DNA from: Nitzschia sp. DOCU1 | Taxonomy: Eukaryota > Bacillariophyta > Bacillariophyceae > Bacillariales > Bacillariaceae | Direction of reading: 5' to 3' | DNA length: 64,000 nucleotides | NCBI GenBank assembly: GCA_951394045.1 | Contig: OX595988.1 | Coordinates: forward strand, 1,302,001-1,366,000 | Shown here: one piece after another, positions 33,398 to 44,920 of the stretch | Layout of the letters: the number at the start of each line of letters is the position of its first letter | Numbering within the stretch: the stretch's first letter is position 1 | Position numbers and translations under genes: made by a program | The notes under the pieces: generated by a model | What the model was told of the DNA's origin: nothing | Databases searched by the model: none | The model's input: the letters and a program-made list of their open reading frames with translations, nothing else

Positions 33398-35929
33398 TTA
33401 CTTCTTGTTCCCCCACCGTAGACTTTGCTTCGTCACCTGGAAGCCCCGATCTCGCTTCCGGCTTCCTCTGCTGGGATGCACACGGGTTTTCTGGGGTGCG
33501 TGCCTTGTCCACTTTTTCGGGAAGAATTTAATGTTATAGACAAGCTTCTCACCTTCCCTTGACCTTAGTGCCCCTCCAATTACTTCGGAAAATCGAGGCC
33601 ATGAAAGAGCCTCATACAGGCTCGAGATGACATTTGAATTCACATGGCCAGCATGGGCGCATTGCCAGAAAGTTGTTTCAGCCATGTCGTCACGCCGGTC
33701 GCCAGGAGGCAAATGCCGTGAAATTGCCATGAGTACCTGGGAAAACGTCGCGTGGTCCGGATACCCGTACTTTGGTATTCGTCGTTGAAAAGTTTCCAGT
33801 GTTTCCACCACGACTCTCATTATTTCCGCATGCTCGTCCGCGTTGTTTCCATCGTCGAATGCACACGCATTCAAGATCGAATTACATGTGATTACATCGG
33901 GAGTTGCAAGAATATTCTCACCCGAATCAGATACCTCAATCATATGCCGAAGGATAGCGGCACACCTGGCTGATTTCCCCTCATAGTCAGACCAACCATA
34001 TGCATTTATCAACGCGTTGAAGGCGACGACATCTGGAGCAACAGACTTATCTCCTTCTTCACGTGCCATCGTTTCGAACCTCTTCAGAATCGCTTCGGCC
34101 TTCCCAGGATTCTTTCCGCTGCGACCAATGGCGTTGATGACCTGTGGCGAAAAGAAGGCAGACGCATCAGACCGACTCCTGACATGTGCCGATGACCAAT
34201 GAAAGATTTCCTTTCACTTACCGATGTATACGTTCGAACGTTTGGTTTCAGACGATGATCATCAGGGGCGTCTTTATGAGCATTCTCGAGCTCTTCCAAC
34301 AAGGACTCGGCGTTTGCCGCTGCTTCCACTGACTTTCGTTTTGCAAGGGCGTCAATACATGAAGTGTAGGTGACGACATCAGGAAAGCAGTCCTCGAATC
34401 CTTCGGCCTTGCATTTTTCCTTCATCGTTTCCAATAGGCCAAGGGCCTTTTCGCTAGCATCTGCATCGCTAGATTTCGAGTAGCAATTTATCAAGGAATT
34501 GTAGGTCAAGGTATTGGGCTTCACCCTGTGATTGCCTTTCCGATAGGATTTCTCACAAAGCTTGAACACTTCTTCAGCGCGTTCCACGGCATCTGGTTCG
34601 CGACTTCTAGCCCACGCATTGATCACAGTTGTGTACGAAGCTGCATCAGGAGAAACGTTGGTCTTGTCCGCTTCGTATCTTTTTGTCATGTGACTAAGAA
34701 TTGATGTCGCCCTACGAGCTGCACCTGTCATTTGACTCTGCGCCCAGCAGTTGATAACCGCGTTGAAGGACTAGGTCAGGGGAGAATTGATTAGAAACGA
34801 AACGCGGCAGATTGACAATATACAATCTCTTTTCCTTACCACATGGTCGGGACGACAGTGAAAACTTGGGTTGCTTGAGTCAAGCTCCTCCATTTGCTCC
34901 AAGCGGTACTCAGCTCGCTGTTCTCGATTGTATTCTTTGCTCTTTGCAAGGGTGTCGATTACTGTGTTGAAAGAAGTGGTATCCGGCGCCAACTCGGGGC
35001 GATCCTTGGACAATTTGATCATGCGGTCAAGAATTTGTTCACACCGAGTTGCTGAGCCATGCCACAACCTACTCTTGCTCCAAGTATTCCTATCATCACA
35101 GTAGAAGAAGCCGCTCGATTGTTAGAAGTTGGACGGTGAATAGGTGGTGCGGCAGGTCGCTCGACCCACTGGAGCGGTGCACTTACAAAACGGTATTCAC
35201 AGCAATCGTATTTGGGGACAGCTGAGGATATTTTCTCCTTTTCTCTTCCATTTCTTCCAAAAGCTCTTCTGCCTTTTCGGCATTTTCCCTGCCCAATCGA
35301 TGCCGGGATCTGGAAAGTGTAGCGATGGTCGAAATGTAGCTACTTCTCATGGGAACGAACCTCTCATCGCCCGTCTTACTATGCTGATCCCAAAGAGATT
35401 CAAGATGCGCGCGGCACTTCTCCGCTGCTTCTTGACGCGACGATTTTGCCCAGACAGAAATGATGATATTGCATATTTCACTGGTCGGTATGGAACCGTG
35501 GTCTTGGACGTAAACACTAAGAACATCTTCAGCAATGTCAGGTCCATCGTCCGCACCCCCATCCGAGAGCGCCCGTAAAATAGTTTTGTAGGCTTCGTCT
35601 TCGACAAAATGGCCAGAGTCGGGAGAAACTGATTCTTTTAGGACTTGAACGGATGCCTTGAAATTGCCTTCAGCGACCAAGTTGCCAATTCTCTGCCCTA
35701 GTGTACTGGGGCTGTTCTCGCTCCCGTGGGGAGCTGATTCTGCTTCCTGTTTGACGGTAGATGAAATTACTCCTAGTGGAGGACTTGCCACGTAGGTGGT
35801 GGTACTCGTTGTAAATTGACATTGCGTCGAACCGAATTTTTGTATTCTTGACGATGTGAACGCATTTGACGAAATGAGAAAGGAAGCGACGACCGCCGCG
35901 TTCGCGAGAATCTTATTGTTTCGTCTCAT
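33398..35929 (-). CDS. Pentatricopeptide-repeat (PPR) protein, probably plastid
   Basis: Sequence-specific organellar RNA-binding protein (family role). Minus-strand exons are 35929-35187, 35089-34840, 34770-34222 and 34141-33398; introns of 97, 69 and 80 nt, phases 2, 0, 0; 761 aa. Residues 1-24 form a signal peptide ending SSNAFTSS, which fits the heterokont plastid cleavage motif (Phe at +1). Multiple P-type PPR units follow, with helix starts such as PNTIAVNTVLNTWSKS, PDHVSFNAVINCWAQS, PDAASYTTVINAWARS, PNTLTYNSLINCYSKS and PDVVAFNALINAYGW. Each splice junction restores a PPR helix. The C-terminal ~40 residues are basic (KKWTRHAPQKTRVH). Spacing between units is longer than in plant PPRs because of inserted HAxxAE(x)-type helices. 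The RNA target is unknown. Confidence 0.87.
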
Positions 35930-36530
35930 GCTGTAACTGTGACACCGAGCTGATATTGAAAATCTGACGGAAACTGGACAGAAAACCCCGTGTGTCGACG
36001 ATCGAAAGGTCTAACAATCGGAGCGTCGTTCAATGGGCGAAAGGTTTTCTTGATGGAAGCACATCCTATTCCGACCATGAAGAATGGCTCCTGGTGGAAG
36101 TAGAGATCATCTTGTGGTGTTTCTCGCCTTTTCGTCTCCCGCGCAACTACGTCAGTCAATTGGACCCATTCGACCGAACTTTTTCCTGCCACCGCACCCC
36201 TCAACACTTGTCGTCCAGTCCAATGCACCTCTCTAGCAGCGTGGTACGCCATCCGCGATGCTCCCCTAGCTACCGGTAGCGTAGTAGGGAGAGAGTTTAG
36301 GATCAAGGAGACCAGCGATATGCCCTGGTCATCCCTGCAAAGTCGAATTAATTTAGCTTCCTCGGTCTCTACTCTGGTACCATCTAGCTAGAACTCTAGG
36401 TGATTGATTCTCAATGTCAAACAAACAAGAGCTGACCCGGGGCTGCGGCATCATACTCGGAGTAAAATCTAGTAGTAGTACTGCATACGCCGACACCCCA
36501 TTCATCACAAGCAGTTAGAAACCACATGAC
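35930..36530. other. Intergenic, no supported gene
   Basis: Upstream of the PPR gene and downstream of the plastid membrane protein. A 126-codon minus-strand frame at 35926-36306 would end within the PPR start codon; it has no domain and is not called. Confidence 0.5.
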
Positions 36531-37748
36531 TCATTTCTTTTTCTTGAGAGCTCGCTTTCCCTTCCGTGCCTTCGCCTTTTCAATCTCTTCCATCGTTGGC
36601 AACTGCGTCAGCTGGTCAAAGGCAAGGCCTCCGACCGTGAAAGTTTTTGCAACCCAAAGGCCCGCGGGTTGACCTCGCTCACTGGCTTTGAAAACAGCCA
36701 GCACCGCCAAGACGGTATTGATACCGTACACCGTCAACAACCCTGCAACCAAAACCAACATGAGACATCAGGGCGTGCGAGAAGTATACACACCGAAATA
36801 CCGTTTGAAAATGCAATTCACGTACCTCCTTGTAATGCTCCTCGCAAAGGGGTAGGTAGGTTGGTAAGCGGGAAACCTGGGTATTCAACAAAGGCCATCA
36901 GGACGATGACTAAGGCGCCGATAAAGTGACCGACCTGAAGCGGACCAGTCGGTATGCCTAAAAAGGGCAACGCCCGTTCACCAAGAAGCGCACTCACGGT
37001 TCCGTACTCTTCCTCCTCAAAGAAAGAATCATCGGCATCGGCGTATGGTTGTTGCTCCAGCAGCTATTGCGGCGTCGTGAGATGCATGAGCCCTCAAGTC
37101 ATATAGTTCCAGTTGTAGACACGGTAGGCTTACCTTTGCCATCGCTTTTTTATCAGTTCTCTTAATTTTTACTTTGGTGGCAGCCTCTTCTTCCTCAATC
37201 CTGGCCATTTCTTCCTGCATCTCCTTCTTTCTCAGCACTTCTTTGATGTCTGGCAACGGGATGGTAGTGGTCTCCTTGGAAGTACTAGTAATTTCGGCCG
37301 GACCATCAGTGGTGGGAGCTATGGAATGGAACAAGCACCAAAGGTTGAGCCGATACTTAAAAAAACACGAAGATGCATTCTCTTGTGTCTTACCTGGTAC
37401 GGAAATGTCACCGTCAAATTTGAAATTTGCGACGCCCACAATCTCGGAAAGATCCACTTCTTCTTCCTCTTCGTCCTCCTCCTCCTCGTCGTCTAACGCT
37501 GCATCTTCTATTGGTGCAGAAGGTTCTGAAATGCCTTGTTGTGAAGCAGAGGGTTCAGCCGGTGGTTGCTTTCTTCGTCGTCTTTTCTTGCCACCCGCAG
37601 CTGACAAGTAGGATCCATCAGGCCTGATGACATTTTCAAAATGGGTCAACGTCGGGCGATGCCTCGTGCCCAAAGAAGGAGAAAAGGCCTCACCCAGCAG
37701 GACGACGCTACACGCCACCAGCGCAAGCAGAATAATATTTCTTAGCAT
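36531..37748 (-). CDS. Plastid-targeted membrane protein of unknown function
   Basis: Not recognised. Minus-strand exons are 37748-37394, 37318-37134, 37063-36826 and 36742-36531 (introns 75, 70 and 83 nt), 329 aa. The precursor starts with a signal peptide (MLRNIILLALVACSVVLLGE) followed directly by AFSPS, the heterokont plastid motif with Phe at +1. Next comes a basic KKRRRRK patch, a Glu/Asp-rich run, and a helical charged segment (EVLRKKEMQEEMARIEEEEAA). The C-terminal half holds two predicted membrane helices (about 207-226, VGHFIGALVIVLMAFVEYPG; about 263-280, VYGINTVLAVLAVFKA) and ends in a Lys-rich tail. The third exon has no ATG and was recovered from splice sites; TNLPTPLRGALQGG is joined to LLTVYGIN. 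A thylakoid or inner-envelope location is inference. Confidence 0.7.
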
Positions 37749-37936
37749 GTTGAAAGGATTTGTGTGGTTGATTTCCCAGGGCAGCGATTTGGAGATGACA
37801 TGCATCATGGCCGAGAGAAAGCCGACATCCAACAACAGCCGATGTTGTTGAACACGCGGAATCCTTCGGCGTCTTCTGGATCCTTCGTCGACGGACGGAC
37901 GTCCACGACGTCACAAAAGATGGGCACTCAGCCTGA

Positions 37937-37942
37937 ATCCCG
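37937..37942. repeat. Left target-site repeat ATCCCG of mobile block
   Basis: ATCCCG directly precedes the first TGGCAA terminus. TCCCG recurs between the two copies (41121-41125) and ATCCCG after the second (42626-42631), as expected for a 5-6 bp target-site duplication. Confidence 0.65.
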
Positions 37943-38551
37943 TGGCAACCCTATCATGTATAGGAACATTTTAGTGTGTCGCAGTGCGACATATTGTATA
38001 CGCCTCTATTACTGTTTTCGCTGATTCGATTGGCTCTCCTATTAGTAATTTTGGTGTTTCCGCTAATGCTATTGGCTGCTTTTTAGTGGAGCAATGCTAT
38101 TGGCTGCTCTTCTAGTGGAGCGCGTACCGCGCGATTCCCCTTAAATTTGTCGGGGAAGGCTTGCCACGGGGGTGGTCAGTGTAGCTTTTACTTCTGAGAC
38201 AGTCACGCTTGGCTGCTTGGAATGAATCGTTGCTACTCTTCCCTGCTTTTTACACACTAGTAGGTGGAAAAGTAGCAGCAGCTCAAGTAATAAGAGCTAT
38301 TATACTGCTACTACTAGCTTCTACTACTACAAGTGATGAGCAGGATGCTCCTCGTCCTGCTGGCGGCTGGTGGTGCTGCAGGGAGGGGCAGCAAGAGGAG
38401 GACGAAGAGGACTAGTGCTGGTGCTGCCTCGTAGTACAACCCCTGTTGGACTACTCCTTTGACTAGCTAAGCGTACCAGCAGCACTCCTAGCTACTACTA
38501 ATTGCTCCGGCGATTTGGCAAGAGGATCGTTCCTTTCCTATCATCGTCCAG

Positions 38552-38960
38552 GTAGCTGCTAAATGGATAGCATGCACTCCTTTTTGCTGCTTTAATAGTA
38601 ATACTGGCAATTTGGCAAGATCATTCCTTTCCAATTGTCCAGGTAGCTGCTAAATGGATAGCGCACACCTTTTGCTGCTTTAATAGTAGTAGTAGAAAAA
38701 ACTCGCTCTACTTTGGGCATCTTGGCAGCAGCCCAACTCCCTCCTGAACTCACTCAATGAAATTGATGAGGGATGCAAGCACAAAGCTTGGTTTCATGAT
38801 CGTCTCTGTAGGTGTGCAGACTAGCGCTGATGATCCCTAATGGGTGAAAAAGTCGGATGAGTCGTGAGACTCAGCTGCTTTTCCAGGTATGATAGCCGAT
38901 ATCGCTTTGGCGATTTGGCGAGATCTAGGTAGCTGCTAAATGGATAGCGCGCACTTTTTG
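38552..38960. repeat. Internal repeats within the element
   Basis: GGTAGCTGCTAAATGGATAG begins at 38552, 38642 and 38928, each followed by a ...TTTTGCTGCTTTAATAGTA segment. The first two units are 90 bp apart. The same three occur in copy 2 at +3,183 bp. Subterminal repeats of this kind are often transposase-binding arrays, but these are internal, so the role is unknown. Confidence 0.75.
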
Positions 38961-39425
38961 CTGCTTTAATAGTAGTACTACTGTAGCTAGTGGTATCATG
39001 TTTTTCTTGTTGTTGCTCCTGCTGCTGGTGTTGTTGTTGTAGCACTAGTAGAACTGCAGCCTACTGTAGCTACTTCAGTACTCACTACTGCCACCTTCAA
39101 TGCATCATCCTACTACCTGCGGCGGTGGCGCTCATAGGCACTAGTAGTAGTACTAGTAACTGCCCCCCATCATGATCATGAGCGACCACCACTTCTTCTT
39201 GCTTCCTCTGGCTGTATCTCTAGTAGTAGAATACTAGCAGCTAGCCACTGCTACTACTGATACCAGGTGTCTGGTGAGCTGTGCTGGTACTATTACTAGC
39301 TGTAGCTATGAAGTTTACTGCTGCATTGTACTAGTTGCAAATAGCAGCAGGCAGCCTTCGGCGCACCTGCGGTGCACCGCCCCTCCCCCTCCCCCACCCC
39401 TAAAATTTTATTATAAAGTTCCTAT

Positions 39426-41103
39426 CTCTTTATGGGATTAAAATATGACTCACGGTATGATCCATAACTATCAATTCCTCCCCATCTACCGTCACATATC
39501 AAGAATACACTCTTTTGAGATGAAACTTGGCTTGTATCTAGAAAACATACTACAGTAGCATTCCCCGTTGGAATTTTTTTAAAACTCCCCCTCTACATGT
39601 TACTACCTGTGCGACAATGCGACTCATGCGCCAATCTTGCCCATTTTTCGACCTTTTTCATGCAATTTGCCGCTAAACTCAATCAAAAGTGATAATACAA
39701 TTACAATTTTTTAATCTTGATGTTGTCTACGGTATCAGAGGTGCCGGGTGGCTGCTTTCTTTTTTGTTTCTGTGATGAGTTTGCAGCAGGGGACCACCGT
39801 TTTCCAACTGGCTTCTAAGCCCAACTTTCATGGAATCGCCCCTATAATCAACTAATTCGTGTGATCTAACGCCAGTGGCTAAAGGCAATTGCAATTTAGT
39901 GATTGTATTGACTATTGGACACGTTTGTTTATCATAGTTTGCTTGTTTCTATAGCATTTTGTCATAAAGCAGTGTTCTCTGCCCTGTCTCTATTCTTCTC
40001 CTTCGCCACCTGCATGATGATGCAGTCCAGGAGTGCACCCATCTGCGCATGGCGTGCTGATTGCATACAGGCACCAAAGTAGTTTAAGTATCGGCCAGAT
40101 GAGCACAACTTTGCTGTTGTTTGGTGGCTGTATTCGCATTCATTCGCATCCCAACTTTTTCCTTGTCGATCCCCCCACCTCGTCTTGATTTGGAGTAGTT
40201 TTTACACTCACTTTCGCCCTGCCAGTCATAAATGGATGTGCTATTGACCACAGCTCTCTCCATGTTTCATTGAGGGCCGGTTGTCTTAGTCTGGTTGATT
40301 GTTCTTTGGCGACTTCCTTGGAGCTGCAGGATGATGGCTAATTAAGTCGCATTTTCCATTTCAATGAAAGTCCCAAATTCCTTGATGAGCTTGTCATAGC
40401 TCTCCTCACCACCACCCTTGCCCCCAATAGCGTTCAGCCTATCAAAGATGATGTTTCACTGAAAGAAGTAGGGAAAAAGTATCACGGAGAGGCCCAAATT
40501 TCCCAATAGACTGGCCACCCACATTGAATCGAACCGGTCGGAAGGCAACGTTTGTCTCCTCATTCTTTGCCCTTTGAAACCTTGAGATCATGCCTTCTAT
40601 TGTGGAAATGCAAGGGACTTCGTGGTCCAACAACTGGCGGGGTTTATTTTTTGTTCAGTTGCCCCTGCCATTACTTATTTGAATTTGCCTGGCATGAGTC
40701 GCAATAACCATGGCAAAATGAGTAGAAAATTCCCCACTGCACTCGTCATAGCTCTCGTTGCCCCCGCCTTTGCCCCTACTATCAATCTTCATATTTAAAC
40801 AGATGATTTGGTGAAAAGAAGCAGGAAAATAGAGGATGTTTTGATATGTGACGGGCTTGGGGGGATTTTGACGAGATATGGATCATGGTATCGGCAATCG
40901 CGCGGCACAGTAAGACATTTACTACCGTAACTTTTGACGTAGGGGCCTAAGAGAGAAATGACTGATATGACTTAGACAGTTTGGATGGTGCTCGTCACGG
41001 TCGTGGCATCTGTTTTGGGGTAAAGGATATGATTGGTGGTCAAGTAGTTAGTCAAAGTTAGGTACATATGGATCACGGTATGATCCATATCCTATAAAGA
41101 GGT
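39426..41103. mobile_element. 1,678-bp nested insertion with inverted ends
   Basis: Begins CTCTTTATGGGAT and its right end reads ATCCTATAAAGAG followed by GT, an inverted pair with one mismatch in 13. It splits the GTATAGGAAC part of copy 1's 3' terminal inverted repeat; copy 2 shows the uninterrupted site. The word CACGGTATGATCCATA occurs near both ends in the same orientation (about 39453 and 41075). The right one lies in a palindrome ATGGATC...GATCCAT. A GTCACATATCAA word near 39490 is matched in inverted orientation near 40845. No clear target duplication and no protein-coding frame (longest ~63 codons). Probably a non-autonomous DNA element. Confidence 0.6.
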
Positions 41104-41125
41104 ACACCGAAAAATTGCCATCCCG

Positions 41126-42625
41126 TGGCAACCCTATCATGTATAGGAACATTTTAGTGTGTCGCAGTGCGACATATTGTATACGCCTCTATTACTGTTT
41201 TCGCTGATTCGATTGGCTCTCCTATTAGTAATTTTGGTGTTTCCGCTAATGCTATTGGCTGCTTTTTAGTGGAGCAATGCTATTGGCTGCTCTTCTAGTG
41301 GAGCGCGTACCGCGCGATTCCCCTTAAATTTGTCGGGGAAGGCTTGCCACGGGGGTGGTCAGTGTAGCTTTTACTTCTGAGACAGTCACGCTTGGCTGCT
41401 TGGAATGAATCGTTGCTACTCTTCCCTGCTTTTTACACACTAGTAGGTGGAAAAGTAGCAGCAGCTCAAGTAATAAGAGCTATTATACTGCTACTACTAG
41501 CTTCTACTACTACAAGTGATGAGCAGGATGCTCCTCGTCCTGCTGGCGGCTGGTGGTGCTGCAGGGAGGGGCAGCAAGAGGAGGACGAAGAGGACTAGTG
41601 CTGGTGCTGCCTCGTAGTACAACCCCTGTTGGACTACTCCTTTGACTAGCTAAGCGTACCAGCAGCACTCCTAGCTACTACTAATTGCTCCGGCGATTTG
41701 GCAAGAGGATCGTTCCTTTCCTATCATCGTCCAGGTAGCTGCTAAATGGATAGCATGCACTCCTTTTTGCTGCTTTAATAGTAATACTGGCAATTTGGCA
41801 AGATCATTCCTTTCCAATTGTCCAGGTAGCTGCTAAATGGATAGCGCACACCTTTTGCTGCTTTAATAGTAGTAGTAGAAAAAACTCGCTCTACTTTGGG
41901 CATCTTGGCAGCAGCCCAACTCCCTCCTGAACTCACTCAATGAAATTGATGAGGGATGCAAGCACAAAGCTTGGTTTCATGATCGTCTCTGTAGGTGTGC
42001 AGACTAGCGCTGATGATCCCTAATGGGTGAAAAAGTCGGATGAGTCGTGAGACTCAGCTGCTTTTCCAGGTATGATAGCCGATATCGCTTTGGCGATTTG
42101 GCGAGATCTAGGTAGCTGCTAAATGGATAGCGCGCACTTTTTGCTGCTTTAATAGTAGTACTACTGTAGCTAGTGGTATCATGTTTTTCTTGTTGTTGCT
42201 CCTGCTGCTGGTGTTGTTGTTGTAGCACTAGTAGAACTGCAGCCTACTGTAGCTACTTCAGTACTCACTACTGCCACCTTCAATGCATCATCCTACTACC
42301 TGCGGCGGTGGCGCTCATAGGCACTAGTAGTAGTACTAGTAACTGCCCCCCATCATGATCATGAGCGACCACCACTTCTTCTTGCTTCCTCTGGCTGTAT
42401 CTCTAGTAGTAGAATACTAGCAGCTAGCCACTGCTACTACTGATACCAGGTGTCTGGTGAGCTGTGCTGGTACTATTACTAGCTGTAGCTATGAAGTTTA
42501 CTGCTGCATTGTACTAGTTGCAAATAGCAGCAGGCAGCCTTCGGCGCACCTGCGGTGCACCGCCCCTCCCCCTCCCCCACCCCTAAAATTTTATTATAAA
42601 GTTCCTATACACCGAAAAATTGCCA
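41126..42625. mobile_element. Non-autonomous element, copy 2 (intact, 1,500 bp)
   Basis: Intact reference copy. Terminal inverted repeats are 25 bp with the pattern TGGCAA-N9-GTATAGGAAC at both ends (18 of 25 positions identical). Flanked by TCCCG (41121-41125) and ATCCCG (42626-42631). The TG...CA ends and 5-6 bp target duplication would also fit a solo LTR, but the long inverted repeat with a conserved inner block fits a DNA transposon derivative better. I cannot place it in a superfamily. Confidence 0.7.
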
Positions 42626-42631
42626 ATCCCG

Positions 42632-43064
42632 TGACCGTGTCACTCGCGATCTCGACGGACGAAGTGAGCCTCTCGGTAGCTATACTCTACTCTAGAGTAC
42701 TGATGTCTCTTCACTAGACTAGTAGTATCAGCAAACGATAGTTCAGATGAGATGGTGGTTTCCGGGAAATGTCCAACCGGAGGAAGCGTTTGCCAGCGAG
42801 CAACTGTTTAGCGAGTGGCGCGGGGGGATCGGATAGTGCCCAAGAACATTGTGAACAACTCCGCACGGCACAGAACCAGAGAGAATAACGGAGGAGTTGA
42901 TAAAGCAATGTTAAATTCAAGTAGTGAACACTTCTGAATGAACCCCACTAATTACTATTATTTTAAGGGCGAGAACCAGGTGCCGGTCATGGTGTATGCT
43001 AATAATAGATCCAATGCCACGCCAACCACTTCATAGTCGAAAAGCAATCACATAGACGAACTTT
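42632..43064. other. Spacer between mobile block and V-ATPase B
   Basis: Resumes the host sequence (TGACCGTGTCACTCGCG...) that was presumably continuous with 37936 before insertion. No gene seen. Confidence 0.5.
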
Positions 43065-44920
43065 TTACGCTGAGCCATCGGCCTTGTTTCTGTCTTCGAT
43101 GGCTTCTCGACGACGAGCATAAAACTGGTCCAAAGTCTTCTTGGGGATCTTCTTGAGCAACTCCTTGGGGAATGCACGAAGAATGCTCCATGCAAGATCC
43201 AGAGATTCGAAAATAGTACGTGCTTGGTAGGGTCCTTGTGAGACGAACTTGCCCTCGAATCGCTCCAAGAAGCTGAGGTACAAGTGATCTTCCATCGACA
43301 AGGCCTCCTCTCCGACAACGGCCTTCATGGCCATGACATCCTTACCCATGGCGTACGAAGCGTACAGCTGGTTGGACACGGATCCGTGGTCGGATCGCGT
43401 CATACCTTCTCCAATAGCGGACTTCATCAGACGAGACAACGAAGGAAGAACGTTGATAGGCGGGAAAATACCCTTGGTGTGCAATTGACGATCCAAGTAG
43501 ATTTGACCCTCCGTAATGTATCCAGTAAGATCGGGAATAGGGTGGGTGATATCGTCGTTAGGCATCGTAAGGATGGGAAGCTGAGTGATGGAACCGTTGC
43601 GGCCCACCACACGTCCAGCACGTTCGTAAATGGTGGAAAGATCCGTGTACATGTAACCGGGGTAACCACGACGACCAGGCACTTCCTCACGGGCAGCAGA
43701 CACCTCACGAAGGGCATCAGCGTACGAAGACATATCCGTAAGAATAACAAGAACGTGAAGATCACGCTCGTAGGCAAGGTATTCGGCAGTGGTGAGTGCC
43801 AAACGAGGCGTAATGATACGCTCGATGGTAGGATCATTGGCCAAGTTGAGGAAAAGAGCGGTACGCTGCATAGCACCACTCTCTTCGAAATCGGAACGGA
43901 AGAAACGAGCAGTCTCCATGTTAACACCCATAGCACCGAAGACGATAGCAAAGTTGTCTTCGTGTCCATCCATGGTATCCTTTTGTTGCACAAGCGAGGC
44001 CTGTCGGGCAATTTGAGCAGCGACTTCGTTGTGGGGAAGACCGGCAGCAGAGAAGATAGGGATCTTTTGACCACGAGCAATCGAGTTCATGACATCAATA
44101 GCCGAGATACCGGTCTGGATCATGGCCTTGGGGTAGTCACGAGACGAAGGGTTAATGGGTTGACCGTTGATATCGAGGTAAGCTTCAGCGAGGACCTTTG
44201 GAGCGTTATCAATGACCTTTCCGGACCCGTTGAAGGAACGACCAAGCATTTCTTCGGAAACACCCATCTTAAGCACATCACCAGTGAATTCACACCTCGT
44301 CTTTCGGTTATCAATACCGGCAGTACCCTCGAACACCTGGACGACAGCACGGTTTCCAGCAACCTCAAGAACTTGACCAGAGCGCTCAGTGCCATCGCCT
44401 AGGCGAAGGTTCACGATCTCGGCGTACTTTGGAAGCTTCACATTATCCAAAATGACAAGGGGACCGTTCACACCGGCAATAGTCCTGTAGTGGGAGTTAC
44501 GATATGTGTGAGATGCAATCTAATTTCAGGGAGAACAAATACGTTTGCGTTGGCGGCGAACAATGCTCCTAGGCCAGCGCTACCGTACAAATGTCAACGG
44601 TTGAAGTCAAGGTAGCACCTTTAGCAAGCCAACAAGATAATTCACACTGTCGACATGTTGATTGATTGACTTTCCAGGGGCATCGAATGCTTCACATTTC
44701 TAATAGTAATCCTCCGGTAGTCGTCATGGTGTGCGCGAATCTAGCCGTTGCGGAACGGAAACCGCCCTTCGCGCTGAATTCTTCGCCTATCACATCGGGA
44801 TAAAATCTGATTGCGGCATTCATCTCACCTGTATTCAAGACGGGGGACTGCGGCGTAGTCCTTGACGATCGCAAGAGGATCGATCTTTTGACGTTCGGGG
44901 ATATTCTCAAGGTGGCTCAT
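43065..44920 (-). CDS. VMA2: V-type H+-ATPase subunit B
   Basis: Non-catalytic nucleotide-binding subunit of the V1 head of the vacuolar proton pump. Minus-strand exons are 44920-44829 and 44484-43065; the intron is long for this window (344 nt, phase 2). 503 aa, normal for subunit B. Exon 1 encodes [20 protein letters not shown]...EYR and joins to [16 protein letters not shown]. The protein lacks a Walker A P-loop and instead has [19 protein letters not shown], the hallmark of B versus A. The region [19 protein letters not shown] (written here as in the family; window reads [19 protein letters not shown]) and the [10 protein letters not shown]-terminal helix are conserved. Strong codon bias leaves a 372-codon open frame on the opposite strand; it is a shadow. 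Confidence 0.95.

Larger units (their letters stand above)
37943..41120. mobile_element. Non-autonomous element, copy 1 (interrupted by a nested insertion)
   Basis: Starts TGGCAACCC and ends AATTGCCA. The sequence equals copy 2 (41126-42625) plus a 1,678-bp insertion at 39426-41103. Bases 37943-39425 correspond to 41126-42608 at a constant offset of 3,183 bp. The stretches I compared, including the first ~200 bp, three embedded reading frames (38209, 38821, 38990) and the last ~80 bp, are identical. No transposase, integrase or reverse transcriptase is present; the short frames inside are not genes. The content is rich in TAGTAG and CTGCTG-like triplets. Confidence 0.75.

Noticed and set aside
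33398..33560. Possible extra intron at the 3' end of the PPR gene (GTGAGAAG near 33555)
   Set aside because: The unspliced frame remains open and no good acceptor with a pyrimidine tract follows.
35926..36306. 126-codon minus-strand frame upstream of the PPR gene
   Set aside because: Ends within the PPR start codon, has no domain, and overlaps the expected promoter.
38209..39175. Short frames repeated identically at 41392-42358
   Set aside because: They repeat because the whole non-coding element is duplicated. Low-complexity Gln/Cys/Leu runs from triplet repeats; no protein domain.
37943..42625. LTR retrotransposon with 1.5-kb LTRs and a 1.7-kb interior
   Set aside because: The terminus AATTGCCA occurs just before the second copy, and the second copy continues past the shared block to the same terminus, so the 1.7 kb is an insertion rather than an interior. 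No primer-binding site, gag or pol is seen.
43284..44402. 372-codon open frame antisense to V-ATPase B
   Set aside because: Highly biased codon use of the sense gene removes stops on the other strand. The translation shows no domain and no start context.
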